Notes: generated by a model from the sequence alone, not told the origin. Counted from the first letter of the stretch, positions 8,768 to 17,714 are shown. The stretch: 64,000 nucleotides of DNA from Hyphomicrobiales bacterium (GCA_017642935.1 JAEPOK010000001.1:992001-1056000); one strand, 5' to 3'. Translations and numbers: made by a program.

Positions 8768-10263
8768 GCCTTGTCACCCAAACGATGGGCGATGTCCTTG
8801 GTCTGTTCGTACAGCGCCTTGAACAACGGGTATTGGGCTTCATAAGCTTCATGGCGTCCCGCTTTGACCGTGCGCGCGGCCGGATTCCAGCTTGGCAGAT
8901 CGTCTTTTGTCACCTCGCCAAGTGCCAGGCGCGCCAAAAACGCATTGCCATAGCTGGCGCCAGTGGTCACCGAGCACACAATTTGATCAAGGCCGGTAAG
9001 GTCAGACGTCGCTTGAAGCCACAGTTCGTTCTTGGTGCCGCCGCCGACGGCCAGCAAACGTTTTGGCACCTGACCGGCTTCGGCATACGTCTCGGTGACG
9101 TGCCGCGTGCCCATGGCGATGCCTTCGATCACAGCCCGATAGAGATCACCCCTTGTGTGCGTCAGATCGAGCCCAAAGACAGCACCCTTTGCCATCGGAT
9201 CATGAATAGGCGTGCGCTCACCTGAGAAATAAGGCAGGCAAAGCAAGCCTTTCGCACCTGGCGGAGAATTCGCAGCTTCCGCGGCGAGGACCGGAAAGGC
9301 CTCTTCCTTTGAGAGCTCCTTAGCAAACTGATCGCGGAACCAATGCGTCAGTGTCCCGGATGTCGCCAAGCCAGCCATTGCCGCATACTCACCCTCGAAC
9401 AGCCAGGGCGCGTGCCACAGGCGCGGGTCGGAAAGCTGGCTCTCCGTCACCGTGATGATGAAGATGGTCGAGCCGTACATCATCATCATGTCGCCAGCGT
9501 CGAGCGTTCCAACACTGACCGCCTCGGCGGCTGCATCAATGGTGCCGCAGGTGACTGGCGTGCCTTCCGCCAGCCCGGTTTCGGCGGCTGCTTTGGCGGT
9601 TACAGTCCCGGCGATCTCGGTGGACCACATCAACTCCGGCATCATGTCCAGTGAGCAGATGGCCGACCCCAGCGCGTCCGACCAAGTTTGGGCCTTGATG
9701 TCATAAAGCGGGGCGGAGTTGGGCGCCGTGTAGTGATCGATGACAAAGCGGTCGGTCAGCTTGAACGTCAGATAGCTCGTCGCGGTCAGGATCTTGTGGG
9801 TCTTTGCCCAGAGCTCGGGATGATTACGCTTGAACCATAGGATTTTGGGCCCGACGGCCTGCGAGGTCAGCGCGTTGCCGGAATGCTCAAGAATGGCATC
9901 TTCGCCAAGCTCTGCGTTAAGGTCGTCGATCTCCTTGGCCGCCCGCGTATCGACGCCGTAAAGCACGCCATTCATCAGCGGCGCACCGTCGGCATCAACC
10001 GGCAACATGCAGGGACCTATTGCCGACGTTGCCACAGCTTTGATGGCCTTCGGATCGACCCCGCTTCCGGCGAGAAGCGCCTTGGTGATGTGAACGAAAT
10101 CGCCCCACCAATCCTCATCGGGACGATGCTCCGCCCAACCCGCCTGCGGCACGATCATCTGGTGCGGACGGGCAGCCTGCGCGACAATAGCTCCTGACTC
10201 ATCGACCAAGACGCCTTTGGATTCAAACGTGCCAATATCGACACCCAGCGAGTAGGTCGTCAT
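8764..10263 (-). CDS. FGGY-family carbohydrate kinase (xylulokinase-like)
   Basis: 499 residues, normal for the family. The N-terminal phosphate-1 motif is GVDIGTFESKGVLVD (residues 8-22); the C-terminal ATP-binding part has AVGGGTKNELWLQATSDLTG near residue 420. The WAEHRPDEDWW segment (about 44-54) is the usual substrate-lobe motif. It phosphorylates a ketose or alditol with ATP. It overlaps both neighbours by 4 nt (ATGA): the M42 peptidase-like gene upstream and the SIS isomerase downstream. Which sugar it uses cannot be told: xylulose, ribulose, fuculose and erythritol kinases are all FGGY members. Confidence 0.9.
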   Translation of the reverse strand: MTTYSLGVDIGTFESKGVLVDESGAIVAQAARPHQMIVPQAGWAEHRPDEDWWGDFVHITKALLAGSGVDPKAIKAVATSAIGPCMLPVDADGAPLMNGVLYGVDTRAAKEIDDLNAELGEDAILEHSGNALTSQAVGPKILWFKRNHPELWAKTHKILTATSYLTFKLTDRFVIDHYTAPNSAPLYDIKAQTWSDALGSAICSLDMMPELMWSTEIAGTVTAKAAAETGLAEGTPVTCGTIDAAAEAVSVGTLDAGDMMMMYGSTIFIITVTESQLSDPRLWHAPWLFEGEYAAMAGLATSGTLTHWFRDQFAKELSKEEAFPVLAAEAANSPPGAKGLLCLPYFSGERTPIHDPMAKGAVFGLDLTHTRGDLYRAVIEGIAMGTRHVTETYAEAGQVPKRLLAVGGGTKNELWLQATSDLTGLDQIVCSVTTGASYGNAFLARLALGEVTKDDLPSWNPAARTVKAGRHEAYEAQYPLFKALYEQTKDIAHRLGDKA

Positions 10264-11351
10264 GCGATTTCTCTTGATAAGGAAAAGTCAGGGCCGATGG
10301 CGGCGATGGCGTTGGAAAGGAGGTTGGCCAACGCGTTCAGGTCACGCAGATCGCACAACTCATTGGCCGAATGGGAGTACCGCATCGGGAATCCGACATC
10401 GATGCTCGCTACACCCTGGCCGACCAATTGAACGTAAGACAGGTCGGTCAATACGCCGACCTGCGCCGAGCGCTGCAGCGGGATGCCCTGCTCTTCTGCG
10501 GTCTTTTCCATCAAGCGCACCATCGCCGGATGCGGAATGACGCCATTCAGCGTGCCGCGCCCGTGGAACGAATAAAGGCTCATCCCCGGTCCGCCGCCCA
10601 GGTGCATCTCGCCTCGGTCAGCCATATCGGGCGTATCCGTGGCCAACATCAGGTCGATCTGGATGGCAATATCCGGTTTCAAAGTCTGCGCAGCGACGAC
10701 GGCCCCACGCAGATTGAACTCTTCCTGCACCGAAAACACCAGGTGAACCGTTGGGCCGCCGGAGCGCTTGGCCAATGAGTCGGCGACGGCCAGTTGCACC
10801 GCGCAGCCGGCCCGGTCGTCCACGCTGGTGCCGACGATCCGATGCTCGCCAGCGCGCTCAACACGTGGTCGATAGACCACCGGCGTGCCGATTCTGACGC
10901 CGGCCTGTTCGGCCTCCGCTTTGCTTGCAAAGCCAGCGTCAATCACAAGGTCCGGTGCGCGGACGACCTGATACTTCTCCTCAGGTGCCGTGGCGTGGTG
11001 CGCCTTGTTGGCAATCACACCAGGCACGTCCCTGCCTTCACCGACGCAGAGCAGAACCGGCTGGGCGGCCAGCGCACGCTCGGGAACGCCGCCAAGGCGC
11101 TCGACCTTCATGAATCCATCATCGGTAACCTTGCGGACGACAAAGCCCAATTGATCCATGTGGCTGAACAGCATCACCGATGGCGCGGACGGATCCCCCT
11201 CCTGGGTCGCGATGATATTGCCCAGACGGTCTGTGCGATGCGCAAGCCCAATGGCGTCGAGCCGTGCACGAATGGCTTTGGCAACGCGTTCTTCATGGCC
11301 CGACAGGCCTGGGATGAGCATCAACGCTTCAAGATCATCGGCGATCGTCAT
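10260..11351 (-). CDS. M42-family metallo-aminopeptidase-like protein (SgcX-like)
   Basis: 363 residues, the size of M42 (PepA/FrvX/SgcX) proteins. The full metal set is visible: LFSHMDQLGF (His), TSVDDRAGCA (Asp), SVQEEFN (catalytic Glu and metal Glu), IQIDLMLATD (Asp) and RYSHSANE (His). The family forms dodecameric di-metal aminopeptidases, but members in sugar operons (SgcX, FrvX of E. coli) have no proven peptide substrate. Here it overlaps a BtpA/SgcQ gene and an FGGY kinase by 4 nt each, which repeats the SgcX-SgcQ association of the E. coli sgc operon. A role on a sugar conjugate is inference. Confidence 0.87.
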   Translation of the reverse strand: MTIADDLEALMLIPGLSGHEERVAKAIRARLDAIGLAHRTDRLGNIIATQEGDPSAPSVMLFSHMDQLGFVVRKVTDDGFMKVERLGGVPERALAAQPVLLCVGEGRDVPGVIANKAHHATAPEEKYQVVRAPDLVIDAGFASKAEAEQAGVRIGTPVVYRPRVERAGEHRIVGTSVDDRAGCAVQLAVADSLAKRSGGPTVHLVFSVQEEFNLRGAVVAAQTLKPDIAIQIDLMLATDTPDMADRGEMHLGGGPGMSLYSFHGRGTLNGVIPHPAMVRLMEKTAEEQGIPLQRSAQVGVLTDLSYVQLVGQGVASIDVGFPMRYSHSANELCDLRDLNALANLLSNAIAAIGPDFSLSREIA

Positions 11352-12154
11352 GCGCGCGCCGCCCGCACCCGGTCCATAAAGTCACTGGCGCGGTCCGGAT
11401 CGACGGCATTCCAGGTGTGCCCATCGACTTTCAGAGCCGAGCCGACGACACATCCATCGGCGATCGCCAACACATCACCAACCGTCTCGTGTTTGACGCC
11501 CGTGTTTGCGAGCACGGGCGTGTCAGGCAACGCCGCTTTCACATCTTCCAGATCTTCCATCTTGGCTGCCTCGCCGGTGATCTGGCCGGAAACCAACACC
11601 GCGTCGGGGATGGAGGAAAAGACGGCGCTGCGGGCGCGATCCGGTAGCGGTCGGCGATCCAAGCTATCGGCGAACTCGGCTGACACGTTGTAGAGCATCA
11701 GCAAATCGTTGCGGCTCAAGGAATCGCGATAGCGCAGCGCTTTGCCGGCGTCCGGCGCCCAGACGCCCATGTCACTGGCATAGGTCCCGGTGAAGATTTC
11801 TCGGCAGAAAGCTGCTCCGGTCGCAGCGGCAAGCGCGACGGTGGCCATGGGGTCCCAGAGGACGTTGACACCAAAGGGCAGCGTGATGTCCGGCTTCAGC
11901 GCGCCAATGATCGCCGCCATCGTTGCTGTTGACGCCGGATCAACGTCGAAGGCGTACGGGCGGTCGTTCTCATTGCCGAACATGATGGCATCAAACCCGG
12001 CGCTCTGAAGCGCCTGAAGGTCTTTGCGCGCATCATCGAGAAGCTTGGTCAGACCCCCCTCGGCATCAAAGAGGGGCGTACCCGGCAAGGCGCCAAGATG
12101 GACCATCGCAATGATCGGTTTTTCCGTCCCAAACGCCTGAACAAACCGATCCAT
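11348..12154 (-). CDS. BtpA/SgcQ-family TIM-barrel protein
   Basis: 268 residues from ATG 12154, which has GGAG 6 nt upstream; a longer frame to 12205 lacks this site and reaches the operator region. The family hallmark is IIAMVHLGALPGTPLF near residue 13, followed by GFDAIMFGNENDRPY and the C-terminal DTPVLANTGVKHETVGDVLAIADG, a phosphate-binding TIM-barrel ending. BtpA was first linked to photosystem I assembly in cyanobacteria, but most homologues sit in sugar operons; no reaction is firmly known to me. It is the first gene of a four-gene operon (SgcQ, SgcX, FGGY, SIS) and lies 61 bases from operator 2. Confidence 0.85.
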   Translation of the reverse strand: MDRFVQAFGTEKPIIAMVHLGALPGTPLFDAEGGLTKLLDDARKDLQALQSAGFDAIMFGNENDRPYAFDVDPASTATMAAIIGALKPDITLPFGVNVLWDPMATVALAAATGAAFCREIFTGTYASDMGVWAPDAGKALRYRDSLSRNDLLMLYNVSAEFADSLDRRPLPDRARSAVFSSIPDAVLVSGQITGEAAKMEDLEDVKAALPDTPVLANTGVKHETVGDVLAIADGCVVGSALKVDGHTWNAVDPDRASDFMDRVRAARA

Positions 12155-12215
12155 TGCAACTCCATTTCTCACGCCATAACCGTCAAATCGCGGTAGGCGT
12201 TGCACACTGTTTATA

Positions 12216-12227
12216 CTAGCATGTTAG
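12216..12227. promoter_or_regulatory. Operator 2 for the GntR/FCD regulator (predicted)
   Basis: CTAGCATGTTAG differs from the operator 1 core at one base. It lies in the 90-bp gap between the divergent BtpA-like gene (start 12154) and the aldo/keto reductase gene (start 12245), 18 bases before the latter's ATG, where bound protein could block both promoters. Confidence 0.65.
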
Positions 12228-12244
12228 CAACGCGGGAGGCTTCG

Positions 12245-13291
12245 ATGCAATCAACCACACCCTTGAAAACGCGCCACTGGGATCGGCTCGGCAATGGCGG
12301 GCTGACCTTTACCGAGCTTGGCTTTGGCACGGCGCCGCTTGGCAATCTTTATAAGGCGATTTCCGACGAAGAAGCCCACCAAGTGCTGGATGCCGCCTGG
12401 GACGCGGGTGTGCGCTACTTTGATACCGCGCCGCTGTATGGGCTCGGCCTGTCAGAGACGCGGCTCAATCATTTTCTGCGCGGCAAGCCGCGCGATTCTT
12501 ATGTGCTTTCGACCAAGATTGGTCGCTATTTTACGGTCACAACGCCGGATAAACGCGACGGCCTGGACAAATGGTTCGACGTGCCTTCGCGCAACGAAAT
12601 CTACGACTACACCTATGATGGCGTGATGCGCTCGGTGGAGTTTTCGTTAGAAAGGCTGGGGATCGATCGGATCGACATTCTGTTTGCCCATGACCTCGAC
12701 ATCTTCAACCATGGCAGCCAGGAAGCGCTCGATGCCAAGATCTCCGAGCTGATGAACGATGGCGGTTACAAGGCGCTTTCGGAAATGCGCGAGCAAGGCG
12801 TGATCAAGGCGTTCGGTGGCGGCGTTAATGAATGGCAGTCTTGCCAGACGCTCACCGAGCAAGGGGATTTCGACCTTTTCTTGCTGGCCGGCCGTTACAC
12901 GCTTTTGGAGCAGGAGGCGTTGGAGACGTTCCTTCCGCTGGCCGAGGCGCGCGGCATTGGGTTGGTGATCGGGGGTCCCTACAATTCTGGCGTGCTTGCT
13001 ACGGGACCGAAACCCGGTGCGTTTTATAATTATGACCCGGCGCCCCAGGAGGTGCTCGATCGAGTTGCCCGCATCGAGGCTGTCTGCGAACGCCACAGCG
13101 TGCGCCTGGTAGATGCTGCCTTCCAATTCCCGCTGCGCCACCCGACAACCGTGTCGGTGATCCCCGGCGGCCAGGGATTGGCCGAGATGGAGTCGAACGT
13201 CACAGCGGCGCAAGCTGAGATCCCCGCCGCTTTATGGGCGGATCTGAAAGCTGACGGTTTGATGCGCCAAGATGCGCCGGTGCAAGGGTGA
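12245..13291 (+). CDS. Aldo/keto reductase, L-fucose/D-threo-aldose dehydrogenase-like
   Basis: 348 residues from ATG 12245, with GGGAGG 5 nt upstream; the ORF can be extended to 12200 but that crosses operator 2. The catalytic tetrad is visible: Asp and Tyr in RYFDTAPLYGLGLSE, Lys in LSTKIGRYF, His in LFAHDLDIF. The N-terminal LTFTELGFGTAPLGNLY and the insert DKWFDVPSRNEIYDYTYDG are typical of NAD(P)-dependent L-fucose/D-threo-aldose 1-dehydrogenases. It would oxidise an aldose to its lactone in the cytoplasm. It is monocistronic: it converges on the PfkB gene 9 bases downstream. Confidence 0.88.
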   Translation: MQSTTPLKTRHWDRLGNGGLTFTELGFGTAPLGNLYKAISDEEAHQVLDAAWDAGVRYFDTAPLYGLGLSETRLNHFLRGKPRDSYVLSTKIGRYFTVTTPDKRDGLDKWFDVPSRNEIYDYTYDGVMRSVEFSLERLGIDRIDILFAHDLDIFNHGSQEALDAKISELMNDGGYKALSEMREQGVIKAFGGGVNEWQSCQTLTEQGDFDLFLLAGRYTLLEQEALETFLPLAEARGIGLVIGGPYNSGVLATGPKPGAFYNYDPAPQEVLDRVARIEAVCERHSVRLVDAAFQFPLRHPTTVSVIPGGQGLAEMESNVTAAQAEIPAALWADLKADGLMRQDAPVQG

Positions 13292-13299
13292 TAAGCGTT

Positions 13300-14214
13300 T
13301 TAGTGCTTGAACGTCTGAGCGAACGCCTGGATGGCGTCATGGGTGAGGGATGCGCGGGCATCCACCTCCGTCGATACGTGTAGCGCTGCCGCGGCAGAAG
13401 CGAAACGGGCGGCCTCGACAAGTGATTGTCCGTTGCAGAGGGCAACGCTCAACGCACCGATAAAGGCGTCCCCTGCCCCATGGGTGGAGATAACTGGCAC
13501 GGCAAAAGCCAGCACATGCTCGGTCGTATCCAGATCGATCATCCAAAGCCCTTGATCACCGAGCGTTACGATGATGGCGCAGCCATACAGAGCGGCGAGT
13601 TGGAGCGTGGCAGCCTTGCCATCGAGCGTGTCAGGGTCAAGGCTCAGCATGTCCGCCGCCTCGACGCGGTTGACGACCAGGAGATCGAGCTGGTCTGCGA
13701 GGCCACCAGCCAGTGGCCGGGCTGGGGCAGCGTTCAAGAGAACACGCGCGCCCACCCGTTTGGCTTGCGCAGCCACAGCCTCGTTGACCGGTGATGGCAA
13801 CTCATTCTGCAGCACGACCCATTGCGTACCAGACGCCATCGCGATCGCCGATGCATCCAGCTCCAAGTTTGAGGCCGACACAATGACCGCGCCATAGCCT
13901 CCGTCCGGAAGACTGATGGCAACGCTCATGCCAGTCGGTGTTTCAACACGCTGAACCAGGTCGGTTGAAACGCCAGCTTGGTGCAGAGTCTGGAGCGCTG
14001 CGTCGCCTGGCGGATCGGCGCCAACAGAGGCCGCCATGGCGACCGGGATGTTCAGCGCCTTGCCGAGGCGGCCTGCTGCAACGGCCTGATTGCCGCCCTT
14101 GCCACCGAACGCATACCGAACGGCGCTTCCTGTCAGGGTTTCATCGATGCGTGGCAGACGCGGTGCATCGACTATGACGTCATGGTGGATCGCGCCGACA
14201 ACCAGAATACTCAT
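13300..14214 (-). CDS. PfkB-family carbohydrate kinase
   Basis: 304 residues. The substrate-binding glycine motif is FGGKGGNQAVAAGRLG near residue 36, and the ATP/catalytic motif is STHGAGDAFIGAL near residue 246. It is a ribokinase-family enzyme distinct from the one at 950-1882; the two share only family motifs by eye. It is the last gene of the GntR-isomerase-kinase operon, and its start overlaps the isomerase stop by 4 nt (ATGA). A 2-keto-3-deoxy sugar acid (KdgK-like) or a ketose is a possible substrate, but the sequence does not decide. Confidence 0.87.
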   Translation of the reverse strand: MSILVVGAIHHDVIVDAPRLPRIDETLTGSAVRYAFGGKGGNQAVAAGRLGKALNIPVAMAASVGADPPGDAALQTLHQAGVSTDLVQRVETPTGMSVAISLPDGGYGAVIVSASNLELDASAIAMASGTQWVVLQNELPSPVNEAVAAQAKRVGARVLLNAAPARPLAGGLADQLDLLVVNRVEAADMLSLDPDTLDGKAATLQLAALYGCAIIVTLGDQGLWMIDLDTTEHVLAFAVPVISTHGAGDAFIGALSVALCNGQSLVEAARFASAAAALHVSTEVDARASLTHDAIQAFAQTFKH

Positions 14215-15194
14215 GGGCCGCCGAACAAGGCATCTGACACGATGCGCAAGCTTGCCGTTGCATCTTGCTTGCCAATGGCGTCCGACAGTCTCTCGTCAAG
14301 GACCAGATCAGCGGCCACTGCCCGCAGCTTGTCGGCCATCGCGATGTTGGTCGCAGCCTCGGCGCAGGGGTCAAGGCCGCCATGATCGGGAAACGTGTCG
14401 AAGTAGATCGTGCCGGCATATCCTTGGCGCGCCAGCTCGACGAAAAGCTCCAGCGTCTGGAACGGATGAACCGATCCGACCATCAAACCGTCGTCGCGCT
14501 TGCCGTAGCCGTCATTGAGATGCACGCCAAGCAGCCGCGAATGGCGGGCGATCAGATGCGCTGTATGGGCCGGCATCTCGTCGGCATAGAGCACATGGGC
14601 AAAATCGAGCGTGACGCCAAGATTGGCGCGCTCGGCCTCTTTTATGGCCAAAAGCGTCGTGCCGATATCCGGCATCAACGCATAAGCGCGCGGTTCGTTG
14701 GGCTTGTATTCAATGGCAATATCGAGCGCGGGATTATGATCGCAGACAGCTTGGATGGCCGCGATCGTGTCGTCCCACATTTGCTGGTAGTTTCCTTGAA
14801 ATGCGTAGTCGAACCCGTCCTGTCCCATCCATAGCGTCATCAAGGTGCCGCCCATTTCAGCAAGCGTATCCAGACCCTTTTTCGTGATGTCGATGGCTGC
14901 TTGGCGCACGTCTTTGTCAGGATGGGTGAACGCGCCGAGGCGAAAACCAGGATCGGTGTAATAGCGCATCGCCAAACCGTTGAGCGCCATGCCGCAACCA
15001 TCCATCACCGCCCTCATTTCGCGCGCGGTGTGGTGTTCGAAATGATCCGGGTAATTAAGATCAGCGGCGTTCAGCCCGTCGACGCTTGCCGCACGTCGCA
15101 GCATGTCCTCGGCGTTTGGCTTGCCGGGCAGGCCAATCTTGAACGCGTTGAGGCGCGCGGCATAACGCGGCGTGTTGGCCAGGTCACGGTTCAT
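14211..15194 (-). CDS. Sugar isomerase/epimerase, AP endonuclease family 2 TIM barrel
   Basis: 327 residues of the xylose isomerase-like TIM-barrel family. Metal-site candidates in order are the Glu of AIEYKPNEPRAY, the Asp and His of VTLDFAHVLYADE, the His of GVHLNDGYGKRDDGL, the second His in GSVHPF and the Asp of IYFDTFPDHGG. The arrangement resembles L-rhamnose isomerase/tagatose epimerase-like enzymes that convert free sugars. It overlaps GntR upstream and the PfkB kinase downstream by 4 nt each, so isomerisation followed by phosphorylation is a reasonable reading. Specificity is unknown. Confidence 0.85.
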   Translation of the reverse strand: MNRDLANTPRYAARLNAFKIGLPGKPNAEDMLRRAASVDGLNAADLNYPDHFEHHTAREMRAVMDGCGMALNGLAMRYYTDPGFRLGAFTHPDKDVRQAAIDITKKGLDTLAEMGGTLMTLWMGQDGFDYAFQGNYQQMWDDTIAAIQAVCDHNPALDIAIEYKPNEPRAYALMPDIGTTLLAIKEAERANLGVTLDFAHVLYADEMPAHTAHLIARHSRLLGVHLNDGYGKRDDGLMVGSVHPFQTLELFVELARQGYAGTIYFDTFPDHGGLDPCAEAATNIAMADKLRAVAADLVLDERLSDAIGKQDATASLRIVSDALFGGP

Positions 15195-15991
15195 AGGCTC
15201 ACGAAGAGCTCCGGTTTGTAACGCATCATTGGCTCCAGCAAGGCAACCAACTGGCGCAAATGATGCCGTGTGGCGATCCGCGCGGCGTCGGGATCGCGCT
15301 TCTCCAACGCATCCAAGATCGCCTCATGTTCTTTCAGCGTCGCCTGCACACGCCCCGGCTGCGGCAAGATCAACTGCCGGGCCCTATCGACATGCACCCA
15401 ACTGGTTTCGGCAATTTGCGGCAGACGTTTGAAGCCGGTGAACGACATCATCAGCTCATGCATCTGGCCGTCCATTTGGTAGAAACCTGGAAAATCACCA
15501 TCTCCAACCAGAGCCGCCTGAATGCGCAGGTTCCGCCTTAGTTGCACCAGTTGATCATCGGTGATCGTAGTGGCGAGCAGTTCGACGGTTGCCAGCTCCA
15601 GCGCTTCGCGCAGAAACGCGCCTTCGCGAATCTCGTCGATAGAAAAACGCGCGACAAAGGTTCCCGCCTGCGGCACGACATCGACCAGACCTTCGACCGC
15701 CAGGCGCGCCAGCGCTTCAGCGACAGGTGAGCGAGATACTCCCAACTGTTGGCAGATTTCAGGTTTTCGAAGAACTTCGCCCGGTTTGAGCTGAAGCGAG
15801 AGGATGGCCTTCTTCAGCGAGCCGTAAGTTTTCTGCGCAAGCGTTCCGGGGAAATCATCAAGACTAGCAAGGTTCGGCGGCGTGCCGACGGTTGCCTGTG
15901 TCCGGCTCACACGGACCGGTTCAACGGCGTCGGGATCGGTTTGTGAAGGTCGTGTTTGGTCTTGCACCGTCGCCCGATCCAGCTGTAGCAT
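15191..15991 (-). CDS. GntR-family transcriptional regulator (FCD domain)
   Basis: 266 residues as drawn: an N-terminal winged helix (TYGSLKKAILSLQLKPGEVL, then KPEICQQLGVSRSPVAEALA, about residues 56-100) and a C-terminal all-helical FCD domain with its metal ligands (EGAFLREALELA, QMDGQMHELM, ATRHHLRQLV). It senses a small acidic or sugar metabolite and represses or activates neighbouring operons. The ATG at 15991 lies inside the double operator (15986-16004), and the first 45 residues are low-complexity, so a later start such as the in-frame GTG of VRVSRTQ is possible. It heads a three-gene operon and is probably autoregulated. Confidence 0.9.
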   Translation of the reverse strand: MLQLDRATVQDQTRPSQTDPDAVEPVRVSRTQATVGTPPNLASLDDFPGTLAQKTYGSLKKAILSLQLKPGEVLRKPEICQQLGVSRSPVAEALARLAVEGLVDVVPQAGTFVARFSIDEIREGAFLREALELATVELLATTITDDQLVQLRRNLRIQAALVGDGDFPGFYQMDGQMHELMMSFTGFKRLPQIAETSWVHVDRARQLILPQPGRVQATLKEHEAILDALEKRDPDAARIATRHHLRQLVALLEPMMRYKPELFVSL

Positions 15992-16004
15992 GTTAGCATG
16001 TTAG
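15986..16004. promoter_or_regulatory. Operator 3, double copy, at the GntR gene start (predicted)
   Basis: TAGCATGTTAGCATGTTAG holds two overlapping copies of the TAGCATGTTAG unit, 8 bases apart. It overlaps the proposed start codon of the GntR gene (15991) and faces the divergent dehydratase gene (16142). It matches the cores at 4179 and 12216. Autoregulation is inferred. Confidence 0.68.
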
Positions 16005-16141
16005 TCGTGCGACAAGGGCTGTCAACTGATTGCCGGTTGCTTGCCACGCGGCCCATCATGTTGGAACGGCGGATGCACCGCAAGGCGACGATGCGCCTAG
16101 GTTTGGGGCATCATCGGCCCGTTTGAAGAGGTTTTCCCTGC

Positions 16142-17707
16142 GTGTCCAAGAACAGTGATGCCTCGCCCGGTGCTGACCGCCGGGCACTCTTGCTCAATCC
16201 CAATGATACCGTTGCGGTGGCAACCGAAGACATCGGTGCGGGTGTGCGCCTTGAGGCTCTGGACCTCGTCACGGTCGATCGTATCGCGCAAGGCCACAAA
16301 ATCGCGCGCCAACACCATACGGTCGGCGATCCCGTGATCCGTTATGGCCAAATGATCGGGCGCGCCAGCGTTCCCATTGCCGTGGGCGAGCATGTACACA
16401 GCCATAACTTGGCCATGGGCGATCAAGCCAACGATGGTGCGGTTCGGTTGGAGGCCGATCGTACTGACGCTTTTTCGGTCGATACCTCAGCCGATCTTCC
16501 GATGACGTTCATGGGCTATCATCGTGCAGACGGACGTGTCGGGACGCGCAACTATCTGGGTATCGTGACCTCGGTGAACTGTTCGGGGTCGGTGGCACGT
16601 TTCATCGCCGAGGCGGCCGAAAAAAGCGGCCTGCTTGATGCGTTTCCCAATGTTGATGGCATTGCACCGATCGTTCACGGGACCGGCTGCGGTATGGCCG
16701 CCGACGATGAAGGCTACGACACGCTGTTCCGCACATTGTCTGGTTATGCTCAGCATCCCAATTTCGGCGGAATTTTGCTGGTTGGCCTTGGTTGCGAGGT
16801 CATGCAGGTTAGCGATCTGATCGGCAAAGGGCGGCCAAGGGCCGATGGTGCCTTTCGCTACATGACCATCCAACAATCGGGCGGCACCGCCAAGACGGTT
16901 GAGCGCGGCGTCAGCCTGTTGCGCGAACTGGCAGAAGTCGCCAATGCCGTCGAGCGCGCGCCCGCGCCGCTGTCGCACCTGACGCTTGGCCTGCAATGTG
17001 GTGGATCGGACGGCTATTCGGGCATCACGGCCAACCCGTCGCTCGGCTATGCGTCTGATCTGCTGGTTAAAGCAGGCGGCACGTCTATTCTGTCCGAAAC
17101 GCCGGAAATCTATGGCGCCGAACATTTGCTGACACACCGTGCGGTGTCCCCGGAAGTTGCCGACAAGCTGATGGAGCGTGTGCATTGGTGGGAACGCTAC
17201 ACGTCGATGCATGGCGGCAAGCTCGACAACAACCCCTCGCCCGGCAACAAACGCGGCGGGCTGACGACGATCCTGGAAAAGTCGCTGGGCGCTGTCGCCA
17301 AAGGCGGTGCTGCACCGCTGGTCGATGTCTACAAATATGCCGAACCGATAACGACGCATGGCTTCGTTTATATGGATTCGCCAGGCTACGATCCGTGTTC
17401 GGTCACAGGTCAGATCGCGTCCGGCGCCAATTTGGTGGCCTTCACCACGGGGCGCGGGTCTGTGTCCGGTTACATCCCGACCCCTTGCATCAAACTGGCA
17501 ACCAATACGCCGATGTATGAGCGCATGGCCGATGATATGGACATCAATTGCGGCGATGTGCTTTCCGACGGCGTCAGTTTGAAGGAAAAGGGCGAGGACA
17601 TCCTGCGTAACCTTGTCAGCGTGGCATCGGGCGAAAAGACCAAAAGCGAACGGCAAGGGTTTGGCGGCGCAGAATTCGTGCCCTGGCAGCTCGGCGCGGT
17701 GATGTGA
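16142..17707 (+). CDS. UxaA-family sugar-acid dehydratase (altronate/galactarate type)
   Basis: 521 residues, a full-length UxaA/GarD protein. An N-terminal SAF domain (about residues 18-95; DTVAVATEDIGAG and HHTVGDPVIRYGQMIG) is followed by the catalytic part beginning MGYHRADGRVGTRNYLGIV, with conserved Cys in NCSGSV, GTGCGM and LGLQCGGSDGYSG. The family dehydrates sugar acids with Fe2+ to 2-keto-3-deoxy acids. The start is GTG 16142. It is divergent from the GntR operon and shares operator 3. With the 2-keto-3-deoxy-acid SDR at 191-940 it would make a dehydratase-dehydrogenase sequence. It ends 7 bases from the convergent MetE-like gene. Confidence 0.88.
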   Translation: MSKNSDASPGADRRALLLNPNDTVAVATEDIGAGVRLEALDLVTVDRIAQGHKIARQHHTVGDPVIRYGQMIGRASVPIAVGEHVHSHNLAMGDQANDGAVRLEADRTDAFSVDTSADLPMTFMGYHRADGRVGTRNYLGIVTSVNCSGSVARFIAEAAEKSGLLDAFPNVDGIAPIVHGTGCGMAADDEGYDTLFRTLSGYAQHPNFGGILLVGLGCEVMQVSDLIGKGRPRADGAFRYMTIQQSGGTAKTVERGVSLLRELAEVANAVERAPAPLSHLTLGLQCGGSDGYSGITANPSLGYASDLLVKAGGTSILSETPEIYGAEHLLTHRAVSPEVADKLMERVHWWERYTSMHGGKLDNNPSPGNKRGGLTTILEKSLGAVAKGGAAPLVDVYKYAEPITTHGFVYMDSPGYDPCSVTGQIASGANLVAFTTGRGSVSGYIPTPCIKLATNTPMYERMADDMDINCGDVLSDGVSLKEKGEDILRNLVSVASGEKTKSERQGFGGAEFVPWQLGAVM

Positions 17708-17714
17708 GCACCGG

